Source: Henricia sp. BOLD:AAB3569
Taxonomy: Eukaryota; Echinodermata; Asteroidea; Spinulosida; Echinasteridae
Direction of reading: 5' to 3'
Assembly (NCBI GenBank): GCA_037783545.1
Contig: JBBELK010000482.1
Coordinates: 1,240,001-1,304,000 of the forward strand
DNA length: 64,000 nucleotides
The translations under genes were made by a program, and so were the position numbers. The notes below the pieces were generated by a model. The model saw nothing but the letters and a program-made list of their open reading frames with translations, made no database searches and was not told the origin of the DNA. Positions 1 through 11,600 of this stretch are shown piece by piece (positions within the stretch are counted from its first letter, which is position 1; every line of letters begins with the position of its first letter).

Positions 1-121
1 CGTGGGGCACCTTTTGTTACTTAAACCGTTCAACAATGGAAGCACAATACGTGCAACCATGCATGTCTTCAAGGAACAAAGAAACTGGCCCGCGAAATGG
101 CGGCTATTCGATACGGTCTAT
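1..121. mobile_element. Partial MITE-like element, CCGTATCGAATAGCC family (cut by window edge)
   Basis: The end reads GCGGCTATTCGATACGGTCT, the inverted repeat of a small family. A complete copy of about 147 bp is at 40724-40870, a longer copy at 18590-19152, and a diverged copy at 51996-52105. The left end is outside the window. Confidence 0.8.
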
Positions 122-129
122 TAGTTGGG

Positions 130-288
130 TGTACCCAACCGTATTTGCCGGTACCCATTTATACACGTGGGTGGAGAGAGAAAATGTGGAGTGAAGTGTC
201 AGGACAACGCGGTGCAATGACCAGGCTTCGAACCATGGACTTCTCGACCGAAAGTCTGACGCGCTATCCACTAGGCCACCACGTCTCC
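130..288 (-). mobile_element. tRNA-derived SINE (type D)
   Basis: Read on the minus strand, 288-214 has a Pol III A-box-like GTGGCCTAGTGGATAG and a B-box-like GGTTCGAAGCC. It is followed by a body containing TAAATGGGTACC, a common SINE core type. It is not a functional tRNA, because the arms do not pair fully. Confidence 0.7.
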
Positions 289-318
289 ACCTCAGTTTTC
301 CAATCCTGTATTCTATGC

Positions 319-820
319 TTAAAGGCCCTGTAGATGATCTGTTTTTAAGCAATTCTGCGATTAAAACCATTATAAATCAAAAGAAAGACATCAACAAACT
401 CCTCCGAAGAAATTTCATGAAAATCCATATGCATTTTCCTGGTCTTGGCGGGGTGTTTCAAATATTCGTTCTCAGTTGATCGGGTACTATGTGGCTTGCG
501 TCATGCACTCTGTGGCGCACATCATATACTGCGTGTGCACGCGATCCATAAAAACGCATCGCGTTGGAACACGCACACGCAGTACACAGCGCCCATGCAT
601 TTTGGACCGCGTAGATGCGAACCAAAAATAAATAAATCGTTTGCAAACGATCTAAATAATTTCATCTTTACGGCTTATTTTCTGGTAAAATTATATCATT
701 TTGAGCGGAAACCTTTCATTGGGTAGTTGCTATTAAATCAATCATTACTTTCAGAACTTTTCCCCTGTAAACTCGTCGATTACTTTTTTGGGTCATTGCA
801 AATGATACACTGGGCCTTTA
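319..820 (-). mobile_element. 500-bp TIR element, TTAAAGGCCC family, copy 1
   Basis: It begins TTAAAGGCCC and ends GGGCCTTTAA. Near-identical copies are at 25848-26351 (same orientation) and 55812-56344 (opposite). The shared interior has a GC-rich segment with CGCACACGCAGTA and the palindrome ATCGTTTGCAAACGAT. No open frame is conserved among the copies, so it is probably non-autonomous. Confidence 0.85.
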
Positions 821-1238
821 ATTAGAAGCTGCTGTGGGAGGTTTTTACCTTAAAAGTGGTCTTCCTATCAGGCTGAAGTTATCGCCACTAACGAGCAGCA
901 CCTGGGAAGAAATTTAAAGGCTGATTTTATCATTTGCATATTAATTTATTAATTTTTTTGTTTTACAATTTCCAGGAACAGCAGCATTACATAACTAAAG
1001 AATAACATTGATAAAACTGTCTCGTATACCGAGAAACAAAAGAATTGTTTTGCACTTTTTGATTGAAAAAAAAAGCAGTCAATCCGAGTGGAAATTTTCA
1101 GCACATTGAAGATTTATGCAGTCATGCACAAGGAAACTGTTTTGAGAATACGTGTATTTCGATGTCAGCTTATTTACGAAATAAAATTCAAATTTTGATT
1201 AAACTCAAAATTTGCGTTTCTTTCGTTGCTCGGTATAT

Positions 1239-1667
1239 GGGTCTTTCCACAGTAATGGGGTACATTTCTGTGACATACAAGATCTTAGGTCCCAGTTCAG
1301 TTCAAGTGTCTTAATTTTATCTTTAAATTATCCAGCTAAACTGAGGAAATAACTTTTGCACGAAGGAGTAAGAAAAATAGTCCTACAACATACTCTTCTG
1401 AAAACCCTATTTTCCTATTACGTATGTAACAAAGACAGAAAAAAATGTCACAAAATTATCTGTCCACGTTACATACGTAATAGGAAAATTTGTACACAAG
1501 CTTTTCAAAAATGCATGTTGTGGCAGCAATTTCTTACCTTTTTGGGCAAAAGTTATCTCCTGACAACAGTACAAGGAAATTTCTTTAAATTTGGGATAAA
1601 CTAAAGACATCTACAAGGAATTATTGACTTATTTTTCAAATGTACCCCATTACCGTGGAAAGACCCA
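1239..1667. mobile_element. Foldback MITE with GGGTCTTTCCAC ends, diverged copy
   Basis: The ends are GGGTCTTTCCACAGTAATGG and its inverted form CCATTACCGTGGAAAGACCC. Internal 22-bp inverted arms (TTTCCTATTACGTATGTAAC) lie at about 1409-1431 and 1470-1492. Related copies: 32903-33305, 34744-34925 (half) and 58606-59033. Confidence 0.8.
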
Positions 1668-1684
1668 TATTAGGCCATTAAAAA

Positions 1685-1895
1685 AAAAAACTATGTTTAG
1701 CAATAGCGCGGGCATCACTTTCAACCTTGCGCGTCAAACTTATACACGCACTGTCTGTTGAGTGTTTCAATTAAAAACATGTCTGTTGGCTTCATGTCAA
1801 CTTGACTTTATTGCTTGGAATCCACTTATAAAAAAAAAACGCGCCACCGCATCATTTTGGGAGACTTCAACTTATGCTAAACATATTTATTTTTT
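1685..1895 (+). repeat. Dispersed repeat shared with 53040-53225
   Basis: TTGCTTGGAATCCACTTA and CATCATTTTGGGAGACTT recur in reverse orientation at about 53050-53140, with a related GCGCGTCAAA segment nearby. It looks like an old element; no coding content seen. Confidence 0.6.
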
Positions 1896-2012
1896 TTGGC
1901 CTTATGTACGCAGGTCTAAACTTTTCAATTTGTTATCATGCGTTTCTGACAGACTTCTAGTTTTATCATCACCATTTTTGTGATAGACTCGACTACCCCA
2001 TGCTTAAAGCTT

Positions 2013-2240
2013 GTCCAATTTGGATGTGGAAGATATAGGTTTTAAATAATCACTGCACTGCTTTATGTAACCGGATAAATTAGTTTACAAAACAAGGGTT
2101 CTTTGACGATATCCTTGAAATTTCAGAATGGTAATGAGAAAAATATGACAAATGATATGGTATCAAAATCTCAACACCCATAAGAAAAAATGCGATTTGA
2201 AAAAAATGTGAGTGGACACACTCCGTTAAGATCGGAAACC
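2013..2240. repeat. Dispersed 230-270-bp repeat, copy 1
   Basis: The segment CCAATTTGGATGTGGAAG through ATCAAAATCTCAACACCCAT recurs at 20010-20270 (inverted) and 31785-32030. In all copies it includes ATAAATTAGTTT and GATATCCTTGAAA. It lies directly downstream of the MRPL21 core exon, in the intron. Confidence 0.75.
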
Positions 2241-2256
2241 ATTTCTTACAACTGAC

Positions 2257-5254
2257 CTTTTTCAAACATATCCTTTCGCCATTATCTGCGGGTATGTGCT
2301 GCTGTATCTGAATAATGTCATTGATTGTGACTTTAAACTGCTGGCCTGCTAGGAAGATTACGGCAAATAGTCTGGTACGGTTGCTTTGCATTTCGGATTC
2401 AACCTGCTGTACAACATCTACGGCGGAAAATAAAAACAAGGAATTTTTGGCAAAATCAGGGAAAGAATTTCGTTCACTGGTCACCACTTATTTTTCTTAT
2501 GACTTCATAGCCACCAAAACGTGTTAATATTTTCAAAGAAAGTGATTTTATGAGTGAAAAACATTCAACAATTTTCTTGAAAATACTGCCTTGTTTCATA
2601 GACTTTAATAACACACAGCGTCTCAGTGGCGTACCGTGGGGTACCGTGGCCGAGTGGTTAGGGCCATTGACTCGCAATCATGGGTGAAAACTTGGGGTTG
2701 CGGGTTCGAATCCGGCTGCGGTACCTGTGCCCTTGGGCAAGGCACTCAACCACACTTGCTCCATCCTTCGGAAGGGATGAAAAGCAGTTGGTCCAGTGTG
2801 TTAGGTAATGGTAACGCACTCTAAAGATCCCAGAGCATTCTTTCGTAAAGAGCAAGGGGATATTCCCCGGTGTCTCTGGTCACTTTCTAATTCAAATTCT
2901 TCATGGGTTTCCTCACGCTTGCGAGTGACAGTGCAATGAGCACTATTGAGGAATCCTTGGTATGAATACCAGCAAAACAAAATAATTAATTAAATAAACG
3001 GAATTCATACCAAAACAATGAACAATAAAGACAAATACATGTATGTAAACAGATTTATAATAAATTTGGAGAAACGACGACAGTATATCTACCTGTTGGG
3101 CTTTCATGTATGACTACCGACGGACTGGAAGTTGATGACATGCATCTTGACAATCTGAAAATAAACCAATCAGTTTTTGTAAAAATTGAACTTTCAAATT
3201 AATCACAAAATATGTTTTGCTTAAAAGGATTTATTTTTGCTTAGTACAAATGCTAATAAGTAACATGCATGGAGTCGCAAATTTTATTTAACAAGTTCTG
3301 CGGCCGATTTCACGAAACATTTACGCACTGCGTGAGCCCACTTGTGCAACCTTTTATTGCGTAAGCTGCGCAACATTCCTGTGATAATTACATGCAAGCC
3401 TATGGGGCTTACGCCATTTTAAAAGTTGCGCAAGCTACGCAATTTTTCGTGAAATCTCAAATCGGTTGCCCAGGCACCCGAGACAACTTTTAAAAAATGC
3501 TGCGCTATCAGAAATCCCCAAGATAGTTGTCCGTGGACAACCTGAAAATCTGGCAAAGCTACTGTACTAATTTTAATCTGGGCTATCAAGTTGACATCAT
3601 GGGCAACTGCCTTAAAAGCAACTAAGACAAATTATTTCCTTGTGATACCTTAATGGACTTGCTGTGCTTTGTAAATCTGGCAGCCACCGTGCAAATAGAT
3701 GAACTGAACGTCTGTTCATGGATGTATCTATAGCAGTGAGAAATACATGTTAGTCCTGGAATAGGGATATAAAATGCAACGTGATTTTCAAACAAAAATA
3801 ACTTGTCTCAGCCAGTTGACCCTGGGACTATTTTGTCAAAAATATGACAAATATGACTGGCCAAAAGTTACGGCCACATCATCAAGCACCATAAACACTG
3901 ACTCTTGAGAGTCATTTCTACATTTAACACTTCGAGGCAGCCGCCACAGTGCGAGATGTGCCAGACTGCACTGATAGACCGTCCACAGCCGTCAAGTTCA
4001 AGTTCAAAACACAGTGCAGTAAAATGAATGGATGCGTTTCCACGCACGCATCATTTGAATAAATGCACACACTACATCCGGGAACTTCACTCATTCAAAC
4101 GATGCGTGCGTGTCACGCTAGGAATTCGTAATGGAAGGAATGGTCTTGAAATTGCACTTTTTCCAAAAAGGTAAGTAGGCTAAGCTAGTATCAGTCCGGG
4201 AAAACTCCATTTGTTCCTCAGATGTCGTGACGTGTCAAGTATATTTGTGGCCATTTTGAGTGAGGGTGAAAACTGTTGCTTTTTTTTTAGGTGTGTGAGA
4301 GCTGGGAATTAATAAATACTTTTTAACCCAGATTCCCTTGGACCCTACAATCATGACAATATCGGCCGGCTGGCCCCTAGCTGTGCCTGTGGCTGTGCAA
4401 TCGCTGTGACTGCGACTGTGATGCGACTTGCCAGAACTCGGCCGCGGCCGCCGCACCGCGGCTCCGACGCCCTGAGAGGCTGTGGTCATGGTGTACCCCT
4501 AGAACTATGGGGGACTGTATCCCCCATAGGTTATGTTGTTTTTTTCCAATATGGCGGCGCCTGAACTTTAAGATCGGACCGAAACGGTTTAAGCTAGCGC
4601 AATAATCCGCTCCCCAATCGCCACCAAACTCCGTCTGATAGTTCTTGAGACACTCACCTTGCGTGTGTCTACGGAATTTCGGTACCATTTGTCCACTAAA
4701 TTCTCCGAAAATAATGTTGGGAAATGAACGGGAACATGTGCGATGCATCCACATGCATCGCACCGAATGCCTCGATCATGCATCCACATGCATCGCACAT
4801 GTTCCCGTTCATTTTCCAACATTATTTTCGGAGAATTTAGTGGACGAATGGTACCGAAATTCCGTAGACACACGCAAGGTGAGTGTCTCAAGAACTATCA
4901 GACGGAGTTTGGTGGCGATTGGGGAGCGGATTATTGCGCTAGCTTAAACCGTATCGGTCCGATCTTAAAGTTCAGGCGCCGCCATATTGGAAAAAAACAA
5001 CATAACCTATGGGGGATACAGTCCCCCATAGTCATGATAGTTCTAGGGGTAGTCATGGTGGTTAAAACAATCTTGGAACACTATTTATAAGTATTTGACA
5101 AGATTTTTCAAATTCATTTACAACACCCACATTCACAGGACGTACGATGCACCACTCCAACTTTAATACACACTGAAAACCGGCAAATTTTAAGTGATGA
5201 TAACACCGGTTGACTTAGAAAATTCACACATTTCTGCAGATTGAAGGCTGCCAT
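2257..5254 (-). CDS. MRPL21: Mitochondrial ribosomal protein L21, 5' part (partial)
   Basis: This is a large-subunit protein of the mitochondrial ribosome (bL21m). The best exon is 2417-2257. It encodes 53 whole codons with the L21 core (RLFAVIFLAGQQFKVT, then NDIIQIQQHIPAD and GERICLKK), matching the conserved part of bL21 proteins as I remember them. It is bounded by a TAG acceptor and a GTCAGT donor. The preceding exon, 3154-3093, joins in frame and reads SSTSSPSVVIHESPTDVVQQV. The start is proposed at 5254-5252 (context AAAATGGC). It begins a basic, acid-poor stretch, MAAFNLQKCVNFLSQPVLSS, typical of a mitochondrial presequence. Possible first donors are at 5145 (GTACGT) and 5121 (GTAAAT). 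Their phase does not fit the 3154 exon directly, so a small exon between them is probably missed or another donor is used. The 3' exons (family motif VLLVGADNFTLLG onward) are absent from 1-2256 and must lie beyond the left edge. The core exon is secure; exon 1 is less so. Confidence 0.85.
2641..2998 (+). mobile_element. tRNA-Ser-like SINE (type A), copy 1
   Basis: The head GTACCGTGGCCGAGTGGTTA resembles a serine tRNA with a long variable arm, and the B box is GGTTCGAATCC. The body contains CCCTTGGGCAAGGCACT, a core found in many SINEs, and ends GGAATCCTTGGTATGAATAC plus an A/T-rich tail. The copy at 31309-31671 is very similar. A related 3' end without a head is at about 41690-41830 and 54207-54345. 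Confidence 0.9.
3301..3462. mobile_element. 160-bp TIR element with GATTTCACGAAA ends
   Basis: Starts GCCGATTTCACGAAAC and ends in an inverted TTTTTCGTGAAATC. An inverted copy at 54370-54525 shares the interior (TGTGATAATTACA, TTGCGCAACAT). Confidence 0.8.
4487..5058. mobile_element. Large foldback element, arms about 270 bp
   Basis: The left arm (4487-4760) and right arm (4775-5058) are almost perfect inverted copies. Both contain CAATATGGCGGCGCC (or its complement), TTGCTTTTTAC-free coding-like text and TCTACGGAATTTCGGTACC. The short centre carries ATGCATCCACATGCATCG twice. It lies in MRPL21 intron 1 and ends about 64 bp from the possible donor at 5121. Matching open frames on both strands are only a result of the symmetry. 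Confidence 0.9.
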
Positions 5255-5672
5255 TTTCTTTGAAAGTGCGCCCTCCTTTGGCAAATGTGTCACTTGCTTG
5301 CACGGGAAACCGACTGGTTTCCAGTCCATGTACCCTACCAAGTGTGCCCTGTTTTGCTTCTCTGAGCTGAACTTTGCGGACTTTGATTTGAGGACTTTGG
5401 AATTTCACTATCTGAGACTCATGATAACTTAAATTACAGGACTTGACCCATATATAATTAAACCTTCTACCTACCTGTAATGTAAACACAGCATAGCGTG
5501 TCTGCAAAGCCAGCTCAAGTGCGACACATAGCGAATTTTCTAGATCGCCTCCAACTACCTCAAACTACCTCAAACTACCTCAAACTACCTCAAACTACCT
5601 CTGAAAAGGCGGGAGAAAATAGACTTATTGGCAGCACTGTTCTAAAGAAGTTGCTGGCAGATTTATTCCAAA
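5255..5672. promoter_or_regulatory. Divergent intergenic region, probable shared promoter of MRPL21 and the SLC5 gene
   Basis: The proposed MRPL21 ATG (minus) and the SLC5 ATG (plus) are head to head with 418 bp between them. A TATA-like AT run (CATATATAATTA) sits at about 5449-5460. A 10-bp tandem repeat lies nearer the SLC5 start. Both start codons sit in an AAAATGGC context. Transcription start sites cannot be read from sequence, so the shared-promoter role is inferred from spacing alone. Confidence 0.5.
5551..5601 (+). repeat. 10-bp tandem repeat with CTACCTCA units
   Basis: Five near-perfect units of a 10-bp repeat (AAACTACCTC) end 72 bp before the SLC5 start codon. CTACCTCA occurs at 5555, 5565, 5575 and 5585, and CTACCTC at 5595. 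This octamer is the complement of the let-7 seed with its flanking A. Whether it lies in the transcribed leader is unknown. Confidence 0.9.
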
Positions 5673-8600
5673 ATGGCTGATGAATCGGAGCAGCTGGAAA
5701 CTTGGGACTTCGTCGTGATTGGAGTCTACTTTGTCTTTGTTTTACTAGTTGGTTTAGGGGTACGTAAATTGGGGTGTCGTGCGGTCGTGTAGATATCTTT
5801 TGGTGGACGTTTACGAGATTTTCCGAACTCTGATTGAAGCATTGAAAAAAGCTAGCATCCGGTGAACAAATTTGGCAGCCTGAAATTAATTTGGTTCCCA
5901 ATCCTATCACGAGATGGCGAAGAACCCGAGCTTTGCCTTTTCGCCATCTCGCAATAGGATTGGAAACCAATCTATTTGAAAACAGTCCAACTTGTGATTG
6001 GCTGAAAGTTGAGGCAGGTATCCAGTCTGGAAGTTTTTCCGACAGGTGATTGGCTGAAAGTGAAAATGGTAGAGTGGGCCGATTCAATGAATGTGGGGGG
6101 TGTCAGCTTTCCTTTTTACTCTTCTTCGTGCATAAATTAATTTCCCAGGTTGTTAGTAGAGAAATGTATAGTTTGTGGCGTCTATTTAGTTTTCTTTTCA
6201 AAAAGTGTTCCTACTCCTTATACATTGACAACAATAATTGTGTTCCACATCTTTTTAATTCATCATCTTTTTTAAATTACTCACCTTTTTTTGTTTTGGA
6301 ACAGTCCTTGTTTAGGTCAAACAGAGGCAGCACGGAAGGATACTTTCTCGCAGGCGGTGCTATGCTGTGGTTCCCGGTATGTTTTTGATATTACAGAAAT
6401 TCTACCACTTTATATATTATTCTTTTGGTTGGAAATCTCAAATGAACGTTTATTTTATTGAAAAAAATACTCCTGGAAACATTTGGCAAATAATCTTGGT
6501 CGTGGCGTCATTGCTTCGTAGTTTTTGCCCCACTTTTTCCTGCTGTAAAAACACCTCAGCTCTCGGACCAATTAGAGGAGAGAATATTAAAGTGAAACTT
6601 TTCTTAGCCAATCAAGAGTGACCTTTCTTGCAATACTGTCCAATCGAAGCCTTGCCCTCTTTCCAGAAAATTAATCTTGTAGTTATTAAAGGAGCGTGAC
6701 CAGTTTTTTGAAGAAAAAAAATGGATTTCGTTCTAACAACAATCATAAAATATCTCCTCAAAATACTATCCATCAGAAAAAAACGGTAAATATACAGTCT
6801 CAAATTTGGACGAGGAAGCTTCATCTTTATGTAACTAAATTCATTTCTTTTCCATTTGCAAGTCATATATTTTTCTTTGGCAGGTTGGTGCTTCCCTTTT
6901 TGCAAGCAACATCGGCAGCGAACATTTCATTGGGTTGGCTGGCTCAGGAGCTGCATCAGGAATAGCCGTTGCAGCATTTGAACTCAATGTAAAGAAATAT
7001 TTTGGAGAAGAAAAAAAAAAACCAATGAAAAACTCGAAGTTTTTTCAGTGCTAAAATCATGTTTTCTCACCGAAATTTGCTCTTAAAGGGGTATTATTAT
7101 GTCATAATTAGGAAGAATTAGTGGCGAATGTGTGTTACCCAGAAACTTATAAACAAAATAATACCGACCAACAAAAGAAACAGGAAAATCTTAGTTTTTG
7201 AATTGAAATCATTTAAAAATTATTTTTAAATTAAAATGAGATATTTCTGTCATTATGAAAATGTCTAAACATTAGCAGAAAATGACCTTTAAAGCTTAAT
7301 TATGAAATTAAAAATAAGTTTGGCATTGAAGATTTTAAAGATTTTTGGGGGGAGGGGAGTGGGGGGGCGGGGGGGGGGGGGGGGTGGGGAGGGCGGGGAA
7401 CAAGGTAACTCCTTTAAAAATTCAATTCATATATCATATTTTCTTCCCTCAACAGGCTCTTATAATTGTCCAACTACTCGGATGGGTGTTCCTGCCTGTT
7501 TATTTAGCGGGTGGGGTTTTCACGATGCCCGACTATCTCCAGAAGAGATTTGGGGGCAAACGGATCCAAATGTACATAGCCGTCTTGTCACTGGCTCTAT
7601 ACATTTTCACAAAAATTTCAGTGAGTAAATTTCATTTCTTATACCCGAGGTTTTCTTTTTGTAAAGGACACAGTTATATAAATGCGTGTGCACAAGCGTT
7701 TTTTTTACAAGGGCGCCCTCGTGGGAACAAAACTAGTCCCCTGACTACCGTGCCTTTGTTTTTCATGCAGTATAGCCAGGAAACCAGCCTAAATAGGACA
7801 GTGGATTCGCACAATTTCTTGAAAGCATGGACGCAGTTTTTCATTGTTTTCTCTGAACACAGATGAGGTACTGAGCCGACTTATACACAGGTTGGGTTTT
7901 TATCATACACATTCTCGCGACCACACAGATAATGCCATTTTTTTCCGTTATTTTTCAACAGGTCGACCTGTACTCTGGGGCGCTTTTTATCGAGCAAGCT
8001 TTAAAGTGGAATCTCTATGTCTCCATTGTCTCACTTCTTGCAATTACAGCACTGTACACTGTAACAGGTGGGGATATTGTGCCATTTTTTTCACAATGAG
8101 GAAAGTTTGATTAGAAATGTTAAACCATTCAATACAAATGTGGACAAATGTCCATGAGTTTAGGAAATCTGGATGCAGTGAAAAGCAACTTGGCTCCACC
8201 GGGATTCGAACCACGGACCTTCTGCTTAACTTGCAGATGCCCTACCAATTGAGCTATAAAGCCAACTGGTGGTCTTGAATCACGGTAGTGCAGTTGTTCC
8301 TCACTAGGCTATCACGTGAGCTTAGCAAGTCCTACAGAGGGATAAACCCTTCAATGAGATAACCACCCCTCCCAGAGATCATGAACGATAGTAATGTCTT
8401 GCTAAACAAGTAATCCATCATGGCCCTTCAAGCATTTACATTTTTTTTTTTCCAGGTGGTTTGGCAGCTGTTATTTTCACCGACACACTTCAAGCAGTAA
8501 TCATGCTTATTGGTGCAGGGGTGCTATGCATAATGAGTAAGTTAGAGCCCCAATACATTGTTTGCAGTTGGGTCATTCCATGAAGTTTGAGAAACACGGT

Positions 8601-11600
8601 TTCTGTGTTACATCCACAACCATTTTAACTTCTTTTTTTGCCCTTGATAACCCCATGAATCAATACTATTCAGAAATTCAAGCTGTTGGATGAGAGAAAT
8701 TTTAAAACATTTATTACTTGTAACAAAATTCCCATGGATTTAAATTTAGATGTCAACTAAATAGAATTTTGTTCAAATGTAGGTGTGACATTTGGTGCTT
8801 TTTAGCAGATTTTCTTGAATCACACAGAAATATAATCTAGAATCCTCCAAATTCAAATTAAAAAGGATTGTTTAGTTTGAGAACTGTGTGTTTATTTCAA
8901 ATTCAACAATTTGTAGTTGGAGTGAAAGCAGTTGAACTGTATTGGTTTCCAAGTTACATCCACAACCACCACTTTGTTAAATAATTCAAAATGGCAGCAC
9001 TTTGTCAACACTGAAGACACCCAAATTACCCCCAAACAGTGTAAGCCACCACATCATGCAACATCGTTATATAAATGGCGATTCATTGCTCTCTTATTGA
9101 CCATTTTTGTGGAAATGAAGAAATGTCACACTTTGTTCCTCAACTTCATGGAATGACCCAGTTTTACTTCACGAGTTGACAAAAAAAAAAAAAAAGTGTT
9201 AATAGCAATGGTAACAAACACCACATGATTTTTTTCCCCAGTGTAAAATGGTACCTTTGTGGGAGAATTTGCCTAAATTATCGTCTGCAGACAATGTTTT
9301 ACCATTCATTCAACACAAAGACCATGCATGGATTTTTTAGGTTTTGCTGAAGTATTACTACATTATTGTGCATTACTCTTTAATTATGTAAAGTTGCTGT
9401 TCCTGTTTTCCAATCATGTAATCTGTCTTTAAGTATCGGAAGATGTCCTCTCTTTACTCAGGCTTTGTAAAGGTAGGAGGTTACTCCGGTTTGAGGGAGA
9501 AATACCTGCTTGCCTGGGACAATGTCTCTCTCGCGGACCCCACCAACGAGTGTGGCAAGCCTCCCAACAACTCTTTCAGTATGCTGCGTGAACCGTCCGA
9601 CCCAGATCTACCCTGGCCGGGATTCATCTTCGGCCAATCGGTCGCGTCGATTTGGTACTGGGCAACTGATCAGGTTTGTGACAGTTAAAACAAATTTAAT
9701 AAAATATCAGTACATAGGGAAAACCCTTATAGCTCAGCTGGCTCAGCTGGTAGAGCATCTGCCAGGTGTGTCAGAAGTCTTGGGGAAACCTGAGGGATTA
9801 TACCACTGTGTGTCATAGCTCAGCTGGTAGAGCATCTGTCTGGTGTGTCAGAGGTCTTGGAGAAACCCGAGAGAGTATACCACTGTGTCTCATAGCTCAG
9901 CTGGTAGAGCATCTGCCCGGTGTGTCGGAAGACTTGTGGAAACCTGAGGGAGTATACCACTGTGCCTCATAGCTCAGCTGGTAGAGCATCTGCCCGGTGT
10001 GTCGGAAGTCTTGTGGAAACCCGAGGGAGTATACCACTGTGCCTTATAGCTCAGCTGGTAGAGCATATGCCTGGCGAGTCAGTGGTTCCGGGTTCGAATC
10101 CCCCTCCCCCCGTTGTGTCAGAAGTCTTGGGGGAAACCTGAGAGATTATACCACTGTGCCTCATAGCTCAGCAGGTAGAACATATGCCCGGTGAGTCAGT
10201 GGTGCCGGGTTCAAACCCCGATAAGGCCCTGTGAAATAAGGCCCTGTGAAATGTCACATTTCATTATGCTGTGGGAATCACTTTGTTCAAACAGGTCCTC
10301 TTGGACCTGGACGAAATCACCGAAGAGGAACAGTCTTTTAGACTCATATAGACCCATTGCACCGGCGGCCATGACAGGGGGCAGGTTTTCATATTTAAAT
10401 GATGTGACAATAGATTACAAAATGCCTACTCATGCATGACGCGCAGTGACAATATGACTGACCCCTGTCATGGCCGCCGATGCAAAAGATATATTGTATT
10501 ACATGTATTTTTTAACTTCTTGGATCTAGGTGATTGTACAGCGAGCCTTAGCTGCCAAGAACCTCTCCCACGGTCAAGGCGGTACACTGATGGCCGGTTT
10601 CTTGAAAATCTCCCCCATGTTCTTCATTGTCATGCCAGGAATGATCAGCCGCGTGTTGTACACAGGTAACAAACTTGGGATGAGAGAAAAATCGTAAGGG
10701 CCTTATTAAGATATAGAAACAGAGACCTCCGACTCACCGGGCAGACGGTCTACCAGCTGAGCTATAAGGCACAGTTGGTATACTCCCTCAGGTTTTCCCT
10801 ATGGACCCAACTTTTCTCTCGGTAGTAAAGCCACGAATGCAAATTTGATATTATAAATTTATTTCATGTTCAAAATATTTTTTGGGCCCTAACATAAATT
10901 GTAATTGGCACTCGTAATAACATACTTTTGTAAAATGTATCTTATTGTATATGTATTTTTTTATGGACTCGGCTCAAATATCCGAATCCTTACTACCCAA
11001 TCCTTGAAAATTGAGACTCGAGTCCTACAGCATTAGCAACATCCGATTCAGTTTGCCATGTCGGTTCACATTTTACTGCGTACCGTACTTTTAAAAGACT
11101 ACCCAACTCCCCCTTGCCTACAGCATGCACTGCCTGTGGGCTAGTGACTGGAAGCATTCAACCAAGTTGTTTTCAACATCTCTTCCAGACATCGTTGGTT
11201 GTGCTGACCCGGACACGTGCGACCGCATTTGCGGTAATCGGGCAGGATGCTCCAATTTAGCCTATCCGCAACTCGTTATGAAGATTCTGCCAACCGGTAA
11301 AGTTTTACGATAAATTCAGAGCCTTTTTGCGTGTAAATGTGACATCGTTTCACTTTTTTCTCTCGCATCGCATTTAAGCGCGAAAAGGCTCAGTAGAGGC
11401 GTTCGAGATGCTTACACCGTGTAGCAGGGGGTTTAAACCAGGGGAAGCACCCAGAAGATGCAAAACAAACGACACAGGGTTTCGCTTTGAATTCTGGGAA
11501 CACGGGTCAAAGGTTGTTGACGGGCGGACCTTTACAAACAAATTAAATGAGGTCGGCGCCATGCAAAAATAGTTGTCCTATTAAAACTTTGTCAATGCCC

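Noticed and set aside
4377-5090. Overlapping open frames on both strands with similar peptides
   Set aside because: They are mirror readings of the two arms of the foldback element.
5498-5680. Upstream reading frame overlapping the SLC5 start
   Set aside because: It opens with GTG, not ATG, and is mainly the 10-bp repeat. No evidence for translation.
9725-10240. Cluster of functional tRNA genes
   Set aside because: Units have an A box but no anticodon arm and mostly no B box or 3' acceptor strand, so they cannot fold as tRNAs.
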